Source: Neospora caninum Liverpool (Eukaryota; Apicomplexa; Conoidasida; Eucoccidiorida; Sarcocystidae). From it: a stretch of 64,000 bases of DNA. Below, in pieces: positions 24,401-33,537 of this stretch. The number at the start of each line of letters is the position of its first letter. Position 1 is the stretch's first letter. The stretch covers positions 1,736,001-1,800,000 of the forward strand of contig NC_018391.1 of NCBI RefSeq assembly GCF_000208865.1, in the 5' to 3' direction. Below the pieces are notes generated by a model that searched no databases, was not told the origin of the DNA, and saw nothing but the letters and a program-made list of their open reading frames with translations. The position numbers and the translations under genes were made by a program.

Positions 24401-25657
24401 TCTGCGTCGTCGGCTGTGCCGGGTGTCGTGGGCAGACACCAGCGACGACCAGAGCGCGTTGCGGAGGGAAGCGGCGCAGAGAGACGTTTGGAGAGGACGG
24501 GTGAGGCGCGTCTCGTTGGACGGCTCTGCTCGTCTGAGAGCGTCGATCTCGATCCAGATCGAGACGGAAACGGCCTCGCGCGACCTCGCCCGAGAGAAGG
24601 GGCGAGCAGACGAGAGAGAAGAGAAGACGAAACTTGCGAGAGCGGGGAGTGCGTCTCCCCCACTTCCTCAGCCGGTCCGACGAGAGAGGCACGCGGGCGC
24701 GACGCCGACAAGGCGGGAGCAGTGGCGGGCGACTTTTTCGTTTCTTCGTTTTGTTCACTTTTCCGGCGGCCGTTGGGAAACGGGGCGGCGCGTGCGCCGT
24801 CTGTCGCAGATGCGAAAGGTAGAGAAAAATCAGAAGTTTCCAGTCTCCGCCTTTGGCGCCGCATCGCGCGGAGAACGCTCACGATTCTTCTCCTCCTGTG
24901 CCGAGTTCTCACCTCCTCGTACGACTCGCTCGTCGCCCACGGCGGCGTGCGGGGCATCATCGCAACTCTCGACAAGGGAGAGAAGGGACAAGCAAGCGGA
25001 GAGAAAGGCGAAGAGAAAAGTGGAGAGGAGAGGAGAGAAAGAGGCGAGGCAGGCGACAGAGGAGAGGTCGCAGAAGAACAGAACGCGGCTCCGGGGCAGG
25101 GAGGGGAAGGCAGTCGGAGACGCGCAGTGGAGAGGAAAGCTCTGGGAAGCGCGAGAGGCTACGCGTGCCGAGAAGGAAGGAGAGAAGAGCCAGAGAATGG
25201 AAGTGACAAGTCTGGGAAGATGGAAGAAGCGAGACACCGAGAGGCAGAGCGAGGCGGGCGGCAGTGCACAGGTGTCGTGCCGGCGGAGAGCCTCGCCTCA
25301 AGGGCGCAAACGCCGAAAGGGGAAAAAGGGAATCGTGCGACTGACTTCTTCTCTCTTCTCGTCTGCAGGCGCCGAGAAGGCGAAAAGGAGGTCAAAGAGA
25401 GCGGCGAGCCGGGTGCCGGGAATTCGTGGGGAAACGGGACGGGAGAAGAGCGAGAAGACGCGTCGGGCGTCAGCGAGAAGGAAACGAGAATTCAAGAGAT
25501 CGAGCAGGCATCCGGACGATCTGCGACAACGGATCGGGCATCTTTCCTCTCGTCACCCCTCTTCTACGTTGCAGTCTTTTGCTTCCTCGGGGCGGTTTTC
25601 TCGTTCCTAACTCAAATCGAATCCGAAGATGAATTCGTCGACCTCGACGTCATGTAA
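21452..25657 (+). CDS. Large low-complexity protein with C-terminal tail anchor, function unknown
   Basis: One open frame of 1,401 codons. I do not recognise the family. The start is the first ATG after the pyrimidine-rich leader (MPLLPQRNGPHLG). Residues 1 to about 1130 are Ser/Arg/Glu/Pro-rich and probably disordered. Around residue 1141 is a hydrophobic stretch (RTLTILLLLCRVLTS), followed by a highly charged Glu/Lys/Arg stretch. At about 1370-1388 a second hydrophobic segment (YVAVFCFLGAVFSFL) leaves a 13-residue acidic tail, QIESEDEFVDLDVM. That layout fits a tail-anchored membrane protein facing the cytosol, but the target membrane cannot be read from sequence. A 99-base tandem duplication lies inside (listed separately). 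The long frame with stable codon composition supports a real gene; an intron near the 3' end is not excluded. Confidence 0.7.
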   Translation: MPLLPQRNGPHLGASTPQSGEPQALNKTETHSGIDSRKGSRAPPSSLAGLPPAGRRSGSGERFSLSFTHTRSENPAAGEKTQRGYPPARAGLPRESRRPQREDSSTKVQSVSPQIPSLLSSATVFSHPVHATFASQLRAPSRNTSRTRVSSSLGHLSPVASLDLSGCAFEGQPPAPDPRTSRGFARGERDRASPRERRPGLPPHTQDLRRAGVSSSPHRSPTPSYLNPTVSSRQRSLSRRSEEPRSGDSSTSRSRSTSKSRERPARSSQRQTSPSSPFALCSSSTSSLSSSALRLSSVSATPGGLPPLPPACRSRPLRGRDEEGEGLRQRRSSHLESSSRVRSSSEREWLRVDERASLASRKTQPQRPLGETPEAGRREERPAERRSVARKGTEWEDQGERTEGKHEGRTEAREATCGRRSAETAGWNREARHSAGRDVHPAKPRLSSSSVSSRKEECAQFETPWALGPPSTPRRRSSSSSFLPSFASCSSRRTKEGVFEEMESRPRLGDRSSSSQEGFLRDEGEQRESGMAHSERVSSSAAFCREDAQPRLSASSRFSSSGHVRGDAREEAGARPFQEYASSVPFSSSLRQAVGPPFQVRRSSTEETSAFEGREAVSMEPQKEKECEAENLLRRSSAEETSAFEGREAVSMEPQKEKECEAENLSSSSWLESDPLFRELSARDASAVRELPVDLLLADDEPAAPGAQSPKGSPRGRQTETGVFAAGDSRLFLSQQHSDDGREVPTRSGDHRKDEKAETGERNEGRLEPPCLSRTGENRDAWGESTQAVRAAVAGSGFFSLFSRQTAPAEREAHPVRNGEARFSVAAIEAEKEADVAESGGREQDRETQEERADNEAEGSNRMLDVSPNYSRRSPGLASSASANAVRTSLPPASSSGSVSRERSDLRFAARPAYPSSLPPPPKRGSVRAETLASLTGAGASSLIPKARPASFACPATQRLAQPKTASKLSFAPSSLSSLLSSVSASSAVPGVVGRHQRRPERVAEGSGAERRLERTGEARLVGRLCSSESVDLDPDRDGNGLARPRPREGASRRERREDETCESGECVSPTSSAGPTREARGRDADKAGAVAGDFFVSSFCSLFRRPLGNGAARAPSVADAKGREKSEVSSLRLWRRIARRTLTILLLLCRVLTSSYDSLVAHGGVRGIIATLDKGEKGQASGEKGEEKSGEERRERGEAGDRGEVAEEQNAAPGQGGEGSRRRAVERKALGSARGYACREGRREEPENGSDKSGKMEEARHREAERGGRQCTGVVPAESLASRAQTPKGEKGNRATDFFSLLVCRRREGEKEVKESGEPGAGNSWGNGTGEEREDASGVSEKETRIQEIEQASGRSATTDRASFLSSPLFYVAVFCFLGAVFSFLTQIESEDEFVDLDVM
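23251..23448 (+). repeat. 99-bp in-frame tandem duplication
   Basis: Two copies start at 23251 and 23350, each encoding 33 residues that begin RRSS(T/A)EETSAFEGREAV. The copies are almost identical in DNA; the visible coding change is Thr to Ala (ACC to GCC). Because 99 is a multiple of three the frame is preserved. Confidence 0.92.
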
Positions 25658-25948
25658 AGCGGAGAGCAGCAAACGCAACGGCAGAGGCAGGATGGACGCC
25701 GATCGTGGGTTTCCTTTCGTCTCCCCGGCTTGTGCGGGCTGTGTATCCGTATATCTCCCTTTGCGTACCAAAGTATCTGTGTGTCTCGAGATCTACATCG
25801 AGATGTGTATATGCATAAGGCCGTGCATATCTGCATACAACTCTTTAGACTGGTGTAAAGACAACTACAGAGGAAACCGCCAGGTGCATGCGGTTCCCCT
25901 CTCCACACACGCGGCGAACAGAGAGAAAGAGATACAAAGCGAAAGAAA

Positions 25949-26160
25949 ACAAGGGAGAGGAAGAAAGCAAAAGAGACAGAACAAGGGAGAGGAAGAAAGC
26001 AAAAGAGACAGAACAAGGGAGAGGAAGAAAGCAAAAGAGACAGAACACGGGAGAGGAAGAAAGCAAAAGAGACAGAACAAGGGAGAGGAAGAAAGCAAAA
26101 GAGACAGAACAAGGGAGAGGAAGAAAGCAAAAGAGACAGAACAAGGGAGAGGAAGAAGAC
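25949..26160. repeat. 32-bp minisatellite, about 6.5 copies
   Basis: A unit of 32 bases beginning ACAAGGGAGAGGAAGAAAGC is repeated head to tail with very few differences (one copy has CACGGG in place of CAAGGG). The period is not a multiple of three, so all three frames rotate through the array, which argues that it is non-coding. Confidence 0.95.
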
Positions 26161-26747
26161 AAAAGAGAGGCGGTAGGTGCGAGTTGAAGGGTTGGGTGTT
26201 CCCGAGTGAACTGAGGGTCTGGTCCAGTCGAAATAGCGATTGTTCGGCTGCTTCCTTCAACGGGGGGAGTGGCGAAGATCGCGTCAGCGAGACAGGGAAG
26301 ATGGATGTGGATCTTAGACTTCTTCCCCGTTCAGCAAGGTTGAACATCGGGGCTGCGCAACACGCACCTGGCACCGCCCCCGGTCTCTCGCCTTTGAAGG
26401 GAAGGCGAAGCGTGGATTGTTATCGCAGCAACCTTCAGCGAGAGTCTTGGATCCGTCTCCCAGCCTCCGAATACGCTCCATAACAAAATGCGCGCGTCGA
26501 GAAACCGACTGTCGAACCCCCCATTCAGAGATTTGGTGCAAAGAAGTTACAAGAGCTTCCGTACAAAGCCGGAACCTCGATTAAAAAATCCCCAGCGAAC
26601 ACTGTCACTATCCAAAAGAGGCGGAGTTCAATGTCTCACTAGGATTCATGTTTGCTTGGAAGCTGTAGCAGTTAAAACAGATACACAGCCCCACAGACGC
26701 ACACTGGTTCTCCCCGACAGTCTACAGGCACTACATATATATGAATT

Positions 26748-26752
<5 letters not shown>

Positions 26753-26802
<50 letters not shown>
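26753..26802. repeat. (TA)n tract
   Basis: About 25 alternating TA units in the convergent intergenic region downstream of both neighbouring genes. Confidence 0.9.
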
Positions 26803-26804
<2 letters not shown>

Positions 26805-27001
26805 GTACAATACAGGGTAGAGACAGCGACGTAACACTGTAGAAGAAACAGTTGTATACATACATTCCACCATAAACAGAAAGCCAGATTTGCATACCTA
26901 TAGAAAGACAGCCTCACGCATGCACATGAAGAGTTGTGTGCCTTTGGGTTTTTGGTTGGAGGTTCGAGTTGTGAGATTTATTTTTCTTCTGCTGACGGCT
27001 T

Positions 27002-30000
27002 TCAGCCGAGCGGCGGAAGAATCTGTTGGGGTGTCTCGACAGCCCATCCGCCTTCCAGCATGTTTGCTTCTTTCGGCTCGTTTCGTGCGTCTCGGCCTCG
27101 CCTGTCTCGCTCGCTCGCTTTTCCGGATTTTTTCCCGAGGGTCCGGAGCCGCGCAGGCACCCGCAGCTGCTCGAAGATCTTGTGGGCGAGCCCCGGGGAG
27201 AGCGGCGCCAGCAGCAGAGCGAATCGCCGAAGGAACTCGCATAAAACAAACAGAATCGTTTCCAGAGACGCGCGCTTGGAATCTCCACGCGACGGCGGAG
27301 GCGAAGCCGAAAGAGAAGAGGGGGAAACAGGCGAGACCCTAGGCGACGATGAGGTAAGCAAGCGCCAAGGCGCCTACAGAGCGAAACCAAAAGCAAACAA
27401 CATGCAATCGGAGCGAAACCAATCCACGACACATCGCAGGTTTCGCTCCAAGCACACCAAAAATGCCGCATGCTGAAAACCACGCGACATGCACACACCC
27501 TCGCTATGTCGCATATCTCTTCTCCGTCTTGTCGACATAAAAATATATATATATATATATATGCATGTATCATCCCTATATATATATATATATATATCTT
27601 CCTATCACGGAAGCGGCATATTCGGGCCTCGCATCGCTGTCTCAGAGGCGTGTCTCGCCGCTCTTTGTTTCTTGGTGTCTCTGGTTGTGTAGGTCTATCT
27701 GTGGTGTATCTTCCATCGGGGCGACGCGCCTCTCTCCCGGGGGCAAAGCAAACCCCGTCTGTTCTCTCTTCTGCGCGCCTCGGCAGCCTTCGATGCGTTT
27801 CTTCTCAGCCTCACCAGGCGGTCGATGAACGCATTCGCTTCGCCTGCTAAGCGCAGGAGTTGCCGCGTGTACAGGTGGAACTGCTGGGTGTGCATGTACG
27901 CGTCGGCGGCGCGTTGAAAGTCGAGGATCTTTTGTAGAAAAATCCAGCTTTCCTTCTTCAGCTCCTCGCTGACTCCAGCATTTTCTCTCGCTTCGTCTCC
28001 CCCGTATCCTCGCGCAGGCTCGCTCGCCGGCGCAGGCTCGCTCGCCGGTTCCGGCCTTTCTCGCCCCCGGCGCTCGCCCCAGTCTGCGGATGTTGTCTCC
28101 GTGGCTGTCTCCGTGCCCGTCTCCCTTTCTTTCCGCCCCGCGCTCTGCAGGCGCCTCTCGATCCACAGCGGCCGCCGTGGCAGAAGGCCGAGCTCGCCCG
28201 CCGAGCTATTTTTCCACATCAAACCCATCACGCGAAAAAGCAAATTCCCAACTGTTCGCTGCAACAAGACGTAGACGTCGTTCACAGAGACGCTCTTCTC
28301 GCTGGAGCCCATACACTCAGGAAGCGAAGAAGAAAGCGAGGAAGAAGAAGAAGCGAGAGAGGAACACAGAGAAGAAGAATGCGAGGAAGAAGCGAAAGAC
28401 GAAAGCGTTGCTCCTCGTTCCGTCTGCTCCACGGAGGCAGGAGACGCGACGAGGAGAGTCATGTCTTTCTCGGGCGACTTGGCATGCAGAAGAAAAAACC
28501 GAACCTGGAAAAGGAAACAACAGGCATCCATTCCTGTGGGGGACGAGCCGAAATCCAACAAATGCTCGCGCTTCCTCCACGGCCTCCCCGCCACTGACTC
28601 CAAGACACGCGTGTCCCCTCACGGACTCTATGGCTAGTTTATGCTACCGCGTCATTCCTCAGGCGGAAAGCGATTCAAACGTAAACATATAAACATACAC
28701 ACTTACAAATGCATATATACATGCGCATATACATGGACATGTACATTTGCATATCTATATATATATATATATATATATACATAGATATGTATAGAGATAC
28801 ATGCCGACACATGCATGCATTGGTAGGTGTGTTGAAAAGGCGGAGTAGGAGGGGAGTAACACAGAGTCGACGCATGCAGAAGCGAGCATGACTGTCCCCA
28901 CAAGGCTCGCACATTTGCACTTTTTTTAAAGCGACTTACGACATCAGGGCCGTACTGGTCCACGAGGCGCCGAAGCGCCGCACTGAGTGAGTTCTCGCCC
29001 GACCAGGGCGCGGTCGCCTCTCCATCTTCCGCTGCATGCTCTCGCCGAGTCCCCACAGTGTCTCCCTCCAGCCTCGTGTTTCCTCCCTGTTCGCGGTTCT
29101 CTCCTCCCTCGCCTTTCTGCCAGGTCTGCCGTTCTCTACGTCTCGTACACCCCCGCCCCTCTTCTTCTCCATTTTCTCTGCTGTCTCCTCGAGTGTCTCC
29201 TCGAGTGTCTCCTCCGGTGTTTCGCCTTGTTCGTTTTGCTTCTGTTTCGTCTGCCTCTTCTCCCTGTCTCTGTGCTTCGCCGGTCGCCTTCTCGCCTTCT
29301 AGGGTTCGACGCTTTTCGTCTTTCGCCGTGCCCACGTCGAGTCGCAGGCGGCCTGTTGGTGCGTCTGTGCGCCTCTCGCCCGTCCTTTCCGGTGAACCCT
29401 GTCGGCACTCCACCCTCCGTTCGCCGAGAGCGGCTTCCCGAAGCGCCGACTGCGCCGCGGGAACTTTCGCCTCGGCGCTCTTTGACAGCTTCTGGTTTCG
29501 GCCGTCCGTCCACCAGCCGTGAACGAGCAGTCGCCTGGGGAGCGACAGGCCGGCTCCGAGAAGGAGCGCCGGCAGCAAAACGCCGTGGAAGCGCAGGATG
29601 TCTTTCCCCAGAACTTGCAGTGCAGGAGGCCTGTGGAACCGCGCAGAGAACGGAACCGAGACAGAACTGGGCACGCCTCTCTCTCGCGCGATGCGAAGCG
29701 CGGAGGCGCGTCCGAGACCCAGACGCGAATGTACAGAAACGAGAAAACGCGAAAGAGACGCAGGCGCGAGAAACAAACCGAAGACGATGGGCCCCCGAGG
29801 GGCTCTGGAGGCCAGCTCTGGGTGCATGCATGCATTCAGGAAAGCAGATGTATCGAGTGGAAAAAGAACGGAAAACAGACACAGAAGATGTATCCTACTC
29901 AGTCGCGTTCACGTACACCGGATGCGTTTGCCTGACGCGCGTACGAGCGGCAAGAGGCCGAAGGTCCGAAAACCGGGAACTACGAAGCGCCGAGCACCAG

Positions 30001-33000
30001 CTAAAACCGGCGGTCAGGATTTACCAACCCCGCCAATCGGCTGCTCACCACCAAGTTCGAAAGCGACGCGAGTGCACGGCCGGAAAGCCCGCAGCCGTCA
30101 AATAACCGACGATGGCGTCAAACCACACATACACCACGTTTCGCTGTGAACGACAAGTTGAAGAGGCGAGAGACGAAGAGGCGAGAGACGAAGAGGCGAG
30201 AGACGAAGAGGCGAGAGACGAAGTCGGAATGGCGAAGGGAGAAGGAAGAAAAGGGAATTCATCGAACTCGCAGGGCGGCACGCGCAGGCCCCATACCGCT
30301 GGAGTCTCTCCACTCTGGAGCCTCGCCTCCGTAACTGGAAAGGTTTCGTTTGGAGCCGCGTGGAGCGGCGAACGTGACGCTGCCGAGTCTGCAACGCGAG
30401 GCGAGAAGGAAGAAGACGAAGGCGACACTGGAGAAGAGTGGAAGAGAGGCGGAATGGTGTAGGTTGAAGTGGGGCGGGAGATCGCGAGGTCGCGCAGGCC
30501 GCCGTGCTCGACGAAGGACTTAACTTCCTCAAGGCGACTCGTCGGGGAGATGGAGAACATGTCGGGCGACGCGTACAGCCTAGAAGAAAACGGGAAGAAG
30601 ACGGGGTGAAACACGCGCATCATACACCACGCGACTCATAAAAGAGTGAGAGGAGATTGGACAGAGGCCAAGGGGAAGGGATGGCCCACGAAAAAGAAAA
30701 ACAGGCTTCTCCCGTCCCCCAGCAGGAAATGACGACTAAGGGAAAACGCGTGCACTCCAAAAAGATGAGAGCACGGGAACCTTGCATTCACGAGAGAGAA
30801 ACAAGCTCAGCATACCCGTAGCTTAACAATGCGTGCTGCAAACCCCGACCGTCGGCGCTACGGACTGCTCTGTCAGAAACCTGGCATGACCGTCCTACTT
30901 TAGTAGAGCGTCTCTGAAGTGAGTCAGACGGAAAAAGTACAGCTCTTCTCGTGCTTCTTCTCGTGCTTCTTCTCGCTTCTTTCCGGCATCGACAAATCCC
31001 TCCTCAGGAGATGAAAAATCTCTGAGGGAAGTCTCTGCGTCGCGTGAAATGTCAACCGGGGCAGAAGGAAGGGAGGCAGCGGAGACAGAGCCAGGCGAAT
31101 CTGGCATTGGGAGTCGAGCGCCGTGTGAGATGTGCGCGCCCCATGCTTGCTCTTCTTCCTCTTCTCCGATAAAGTTAAGGCCCCCGAGTTTCTCTCCCGA
31201 TTCGGACCAAGACGAAGGCGAGGTCGAGGGAGGAGAGGAAGCCGAGGTTTTGTAAATAAGCCCCTTCTCTTCCAGCATTCTCCAGAGTGTCCATACAGCC
31301 CTCTCGTGTGTGCTTCGTGGAGTCGCCAGCGCTTTCGCCTCTTCGCCGTCGCGTCGCCGTCTAAAAAAGAGTTCACCGCCTTCTCTCTCTCCAGTCGTGT
31401 CACTTCGCCGTCTCCCCGCCTCCTTTCCACGTCTTGCTGAAGTTATGTCTTCCTCTTTTGGATTGCTAATCTCAGCATCAACAGAACGAAGGCCGACTCT
31501 CGCATCCTGAAGGCGCTGCTTCCTACCCGCTGCCTCTGGAGGAGCCGCGCCTCCGTGAGGCTCGATGCGGGCCCCAGCAAGAATCTCAACCGGCAAAGAA
31601 GAAGACGAAGAACCGAGAGGCGTGTTGCCTTTGCAAGTCCGGAAGAACTGCGAAGGGATTGCGGGGTACGTGAGGATATGGAGCCGCCGCAGCGTCGAGA
31701 GGTTGTAGCGGGCAATGGAGTCGACAAAAGCTTCGACTGCGTCTTGAGAAAAATGTGACGAAAACGAAGAACAAGGAGAGGAGGAAGACGGCGGAGACGA
31801 TGGCGAGGAAGCAAACGACGAAAGGGGAATGCTCCTAGCTGGAGTCACCCTCCTTGCTGCTAGCTCCCCGTCCTCGTGGTTGCAGGCGTCTTCGCTCATC
31901 CCTTCCCACTTTCTCTCTTTTTGTTTCCAGTAAGACCTCCACGCCGCCTCAGCTGCGCGCACGACTTTTCCTCCGTGTTCATCCGCTCCTGTCAGAAGCA
32001 CACATCCTGTTTCCTCGTCTATCCTTCCTTCTCCCCCCGGCCCCGCGGGTGTATCTGCGATCCGCTGATCTTCTCCATTCCGCCCCTCTGAGGATTCGGA
32101 CGGCGTTTCTGTTTCTGCCTCGACAGGCGAATCGTAGAACCCCTGCTGCGAACGAGCAAAGCGCACTAACGTATCAGCCAAGACGCACGAGTACGCGTGC
32201 CCCAGGTGCATGCGAGCGTTGCTGTAAAAGAGGGGACACGTAACGAAACGGTAATCTCTCCAGGCTGCGTCTCCCCTCCCCTTTCCCTCCTTGGCTCTGT
32301 CCTCTCTCTCTTCTCTGTCACGTTTTCTCCCTTGTGCTCCCTCCTCTTCTCGCTCTCGTTCTCTGCCTTCTTCGCCCTCGTCTTCTTTGTGGAGATGCAG
32401 CGACGAAGCGTCACGTGAAGGCGCGAGAGATGTGACCCGCGGCGACGCGCGAGCGAAGCGAAGCGAAGGCAGAAGCGCCGAAGAAAAGGACGAAGAGGGA
32501 AGAACGAGGGGCGCCGAAAAAGGCAGAACTGGCGTAGAAGCCTTTCGTCTGGGGTGCGACGGACAACGGGAACGGAGAGAAGAACAGAGGCGGGGGGAGA
32601 GAAAAGAAGACCCGCGACACTGAGCGGCAAACGCCACCCCGGACGCAGGAGGCGCCTGACGCAGAGAGAAGCACGAGGACGAAGCCAGAGAAGAAGAAGG
32701 AGACAGAGACAAATGGGGCAAATGGGACAACGCGTTCCCGAGCGACAAAGAAGACCGGCAGAGGCTTCTCGGGGAAGCGTCGAAACGGTGCGGGTCTGTC
32801 ACAGAGGAAGAAAGATCGGGAAACGGTGAGAGGATCCACGAGGCAGGCGGGGCGAGGCCGAACGCAGAACCGCATGTCGAGTTGTACAGCCCCGAGGATC
32901 TTCTGTGAGAGCTGGGCAGCGACCGGATGACGCAGGCGTCCCGGAAGGGAGACGGAAGCACACGTGAAGCGATCGCGCGCTCGCAACGTTCTGTCGACTT

Positions 33001-33537
33001 TCGCGTCTTGCCAAGAAACACTCTTCTTCTGGATCTTTTTTTCTTTCCTTTCCGCTCTCCGCTCCTCTTGCTCAAAAACCATCCCGCCACGGCGCACACC
33101 GGGACAGAGCCGAGACCGCTCCAGCACCTCTCCAGGGGCTGTCGCTGCGCCTCTCTCTGCCTGGTATGCTCTCTTTTCTCATCGCTGTCTTTTCGTCTTC
33201 CGCCCCAACCGGCCTGGTCACTGCACGGCCTCGCTCGTCCTCCCCCACCTTCGTCGCTCCTGTCTCCGTTTCTTCTGCGTCTCTGCAGGCTGCCGGCGCC
33301 GACCGGAAAGCGCAGTGGGGCCAGCGGGCGCCGGTTGGGCGAGGAGACGGGGCGAGGAGGCACACCTGTCGGCCGCGCTTCTGGCGAGACGCGAGAGGCT
33401 GCGCCGTCTCGAAAGAGAAGCGTCAGCGCGAGGAGGAAGGCAAGGACAACGCCGCGAAGCCGAGATTTGTGCGGCAGGGTGCATCCTTGGCGCGGAAGGC
33501 GAGGAGCGTCGCCGCGCAAAGAGAGAAGAGAATCCAT
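27002..33537 (-). CDS. Methionyl-tRNA synthetase, probably apicoplast-targeted
   Basis: Class I synthetase charging tRNA-Met. Five exons on the minus strand: 33537-30899, 30579-30049, 29630-28940, 28504-27815, 27373-27002. Every junction is in phase, giving 1,640 residues, about three times a bacterial enzyme. Residues about 28-42 ([14 protein letters not shown]) look like a signal peptide, followed by a Ser/Arg-rich basic stretch: the bipartite form used for apicoplast import. Catalytic motifs in order: HLGH in [16 protein letters not shown] (about residue 443), [52 protein letters not shown], and KLSKS for [25 protein letters not shown] follows after an insertion, then the anticodon-binding helices with APWRLL and [21 protein letters not shown]. 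Insertions are Ser-rich or Arg/Glu-rich. Apicomplexans are known to carry separate cytosolic and apicoplast MetRS genes; this one resembles the bacterial/organellar type. Confidence 0.93.
27542..27597. repeat. Two (TA)n tracts in the last MetRS intron
   Basis: Two TA runs separated by TGCATGTATCATCCC lie in the intron between 27374 and 27814. Confidence 0.85.
28755..28780. repeat. (TA)n tract in a MetRS intron
   Basis: An alternating TA run in the intron between the exons ending at 28940 and starting at 28504. Confidence 0.82.
30160..30223 (-). repeat. 15-bp coding minisatellite in MetRS
   Basis: Four copies of a 15-base unit (plus strand GAGGCGAGAGACGAA) encode Ser-Ser-Leu-Ala-Ser repeats on the minus strand. 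They sit in an insertion just before the conserved [15 protein letters not shown] block. Confidence 0.9.

Larger units (their letters stand above)
25658..27001. other. Convergent intergenic region, tail-anchored protein / MetRS
   Basis: Shared 3' flank. It contains the 32-bp minisatellite at 25949-26160 and a long TA tract near 26753-26802, and otherwise no feature I can support. The minisatellite opens frames on both strands that encode Lys/Arg/Glu or Leu/Phe/Ser repeats; these are artefacts of the repeat. Confidence 0.6.

Noticed and set aside
24363..25610. 415-residue Arg-rich frame overlapping the tail-anchored protein
   Set aside because: Second frame of the same strand. It lacks hydrophobic core segments and ends before the tail anchor, whereas the main frame continues for over 1,400 codons.
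25949..26160. Possible CRISPR array (32-base units)
   Set aside because: Units are directly adjacent with no unique spacers, and the genome is eukaryotic.
25629..26483. 284-residue Lys/Arg/Glu frame and its minus-strand Leu/Phe partner
   Set aside because: Created by the 32-bp minisatellite, which rotates through all frames; no motif outside the array.
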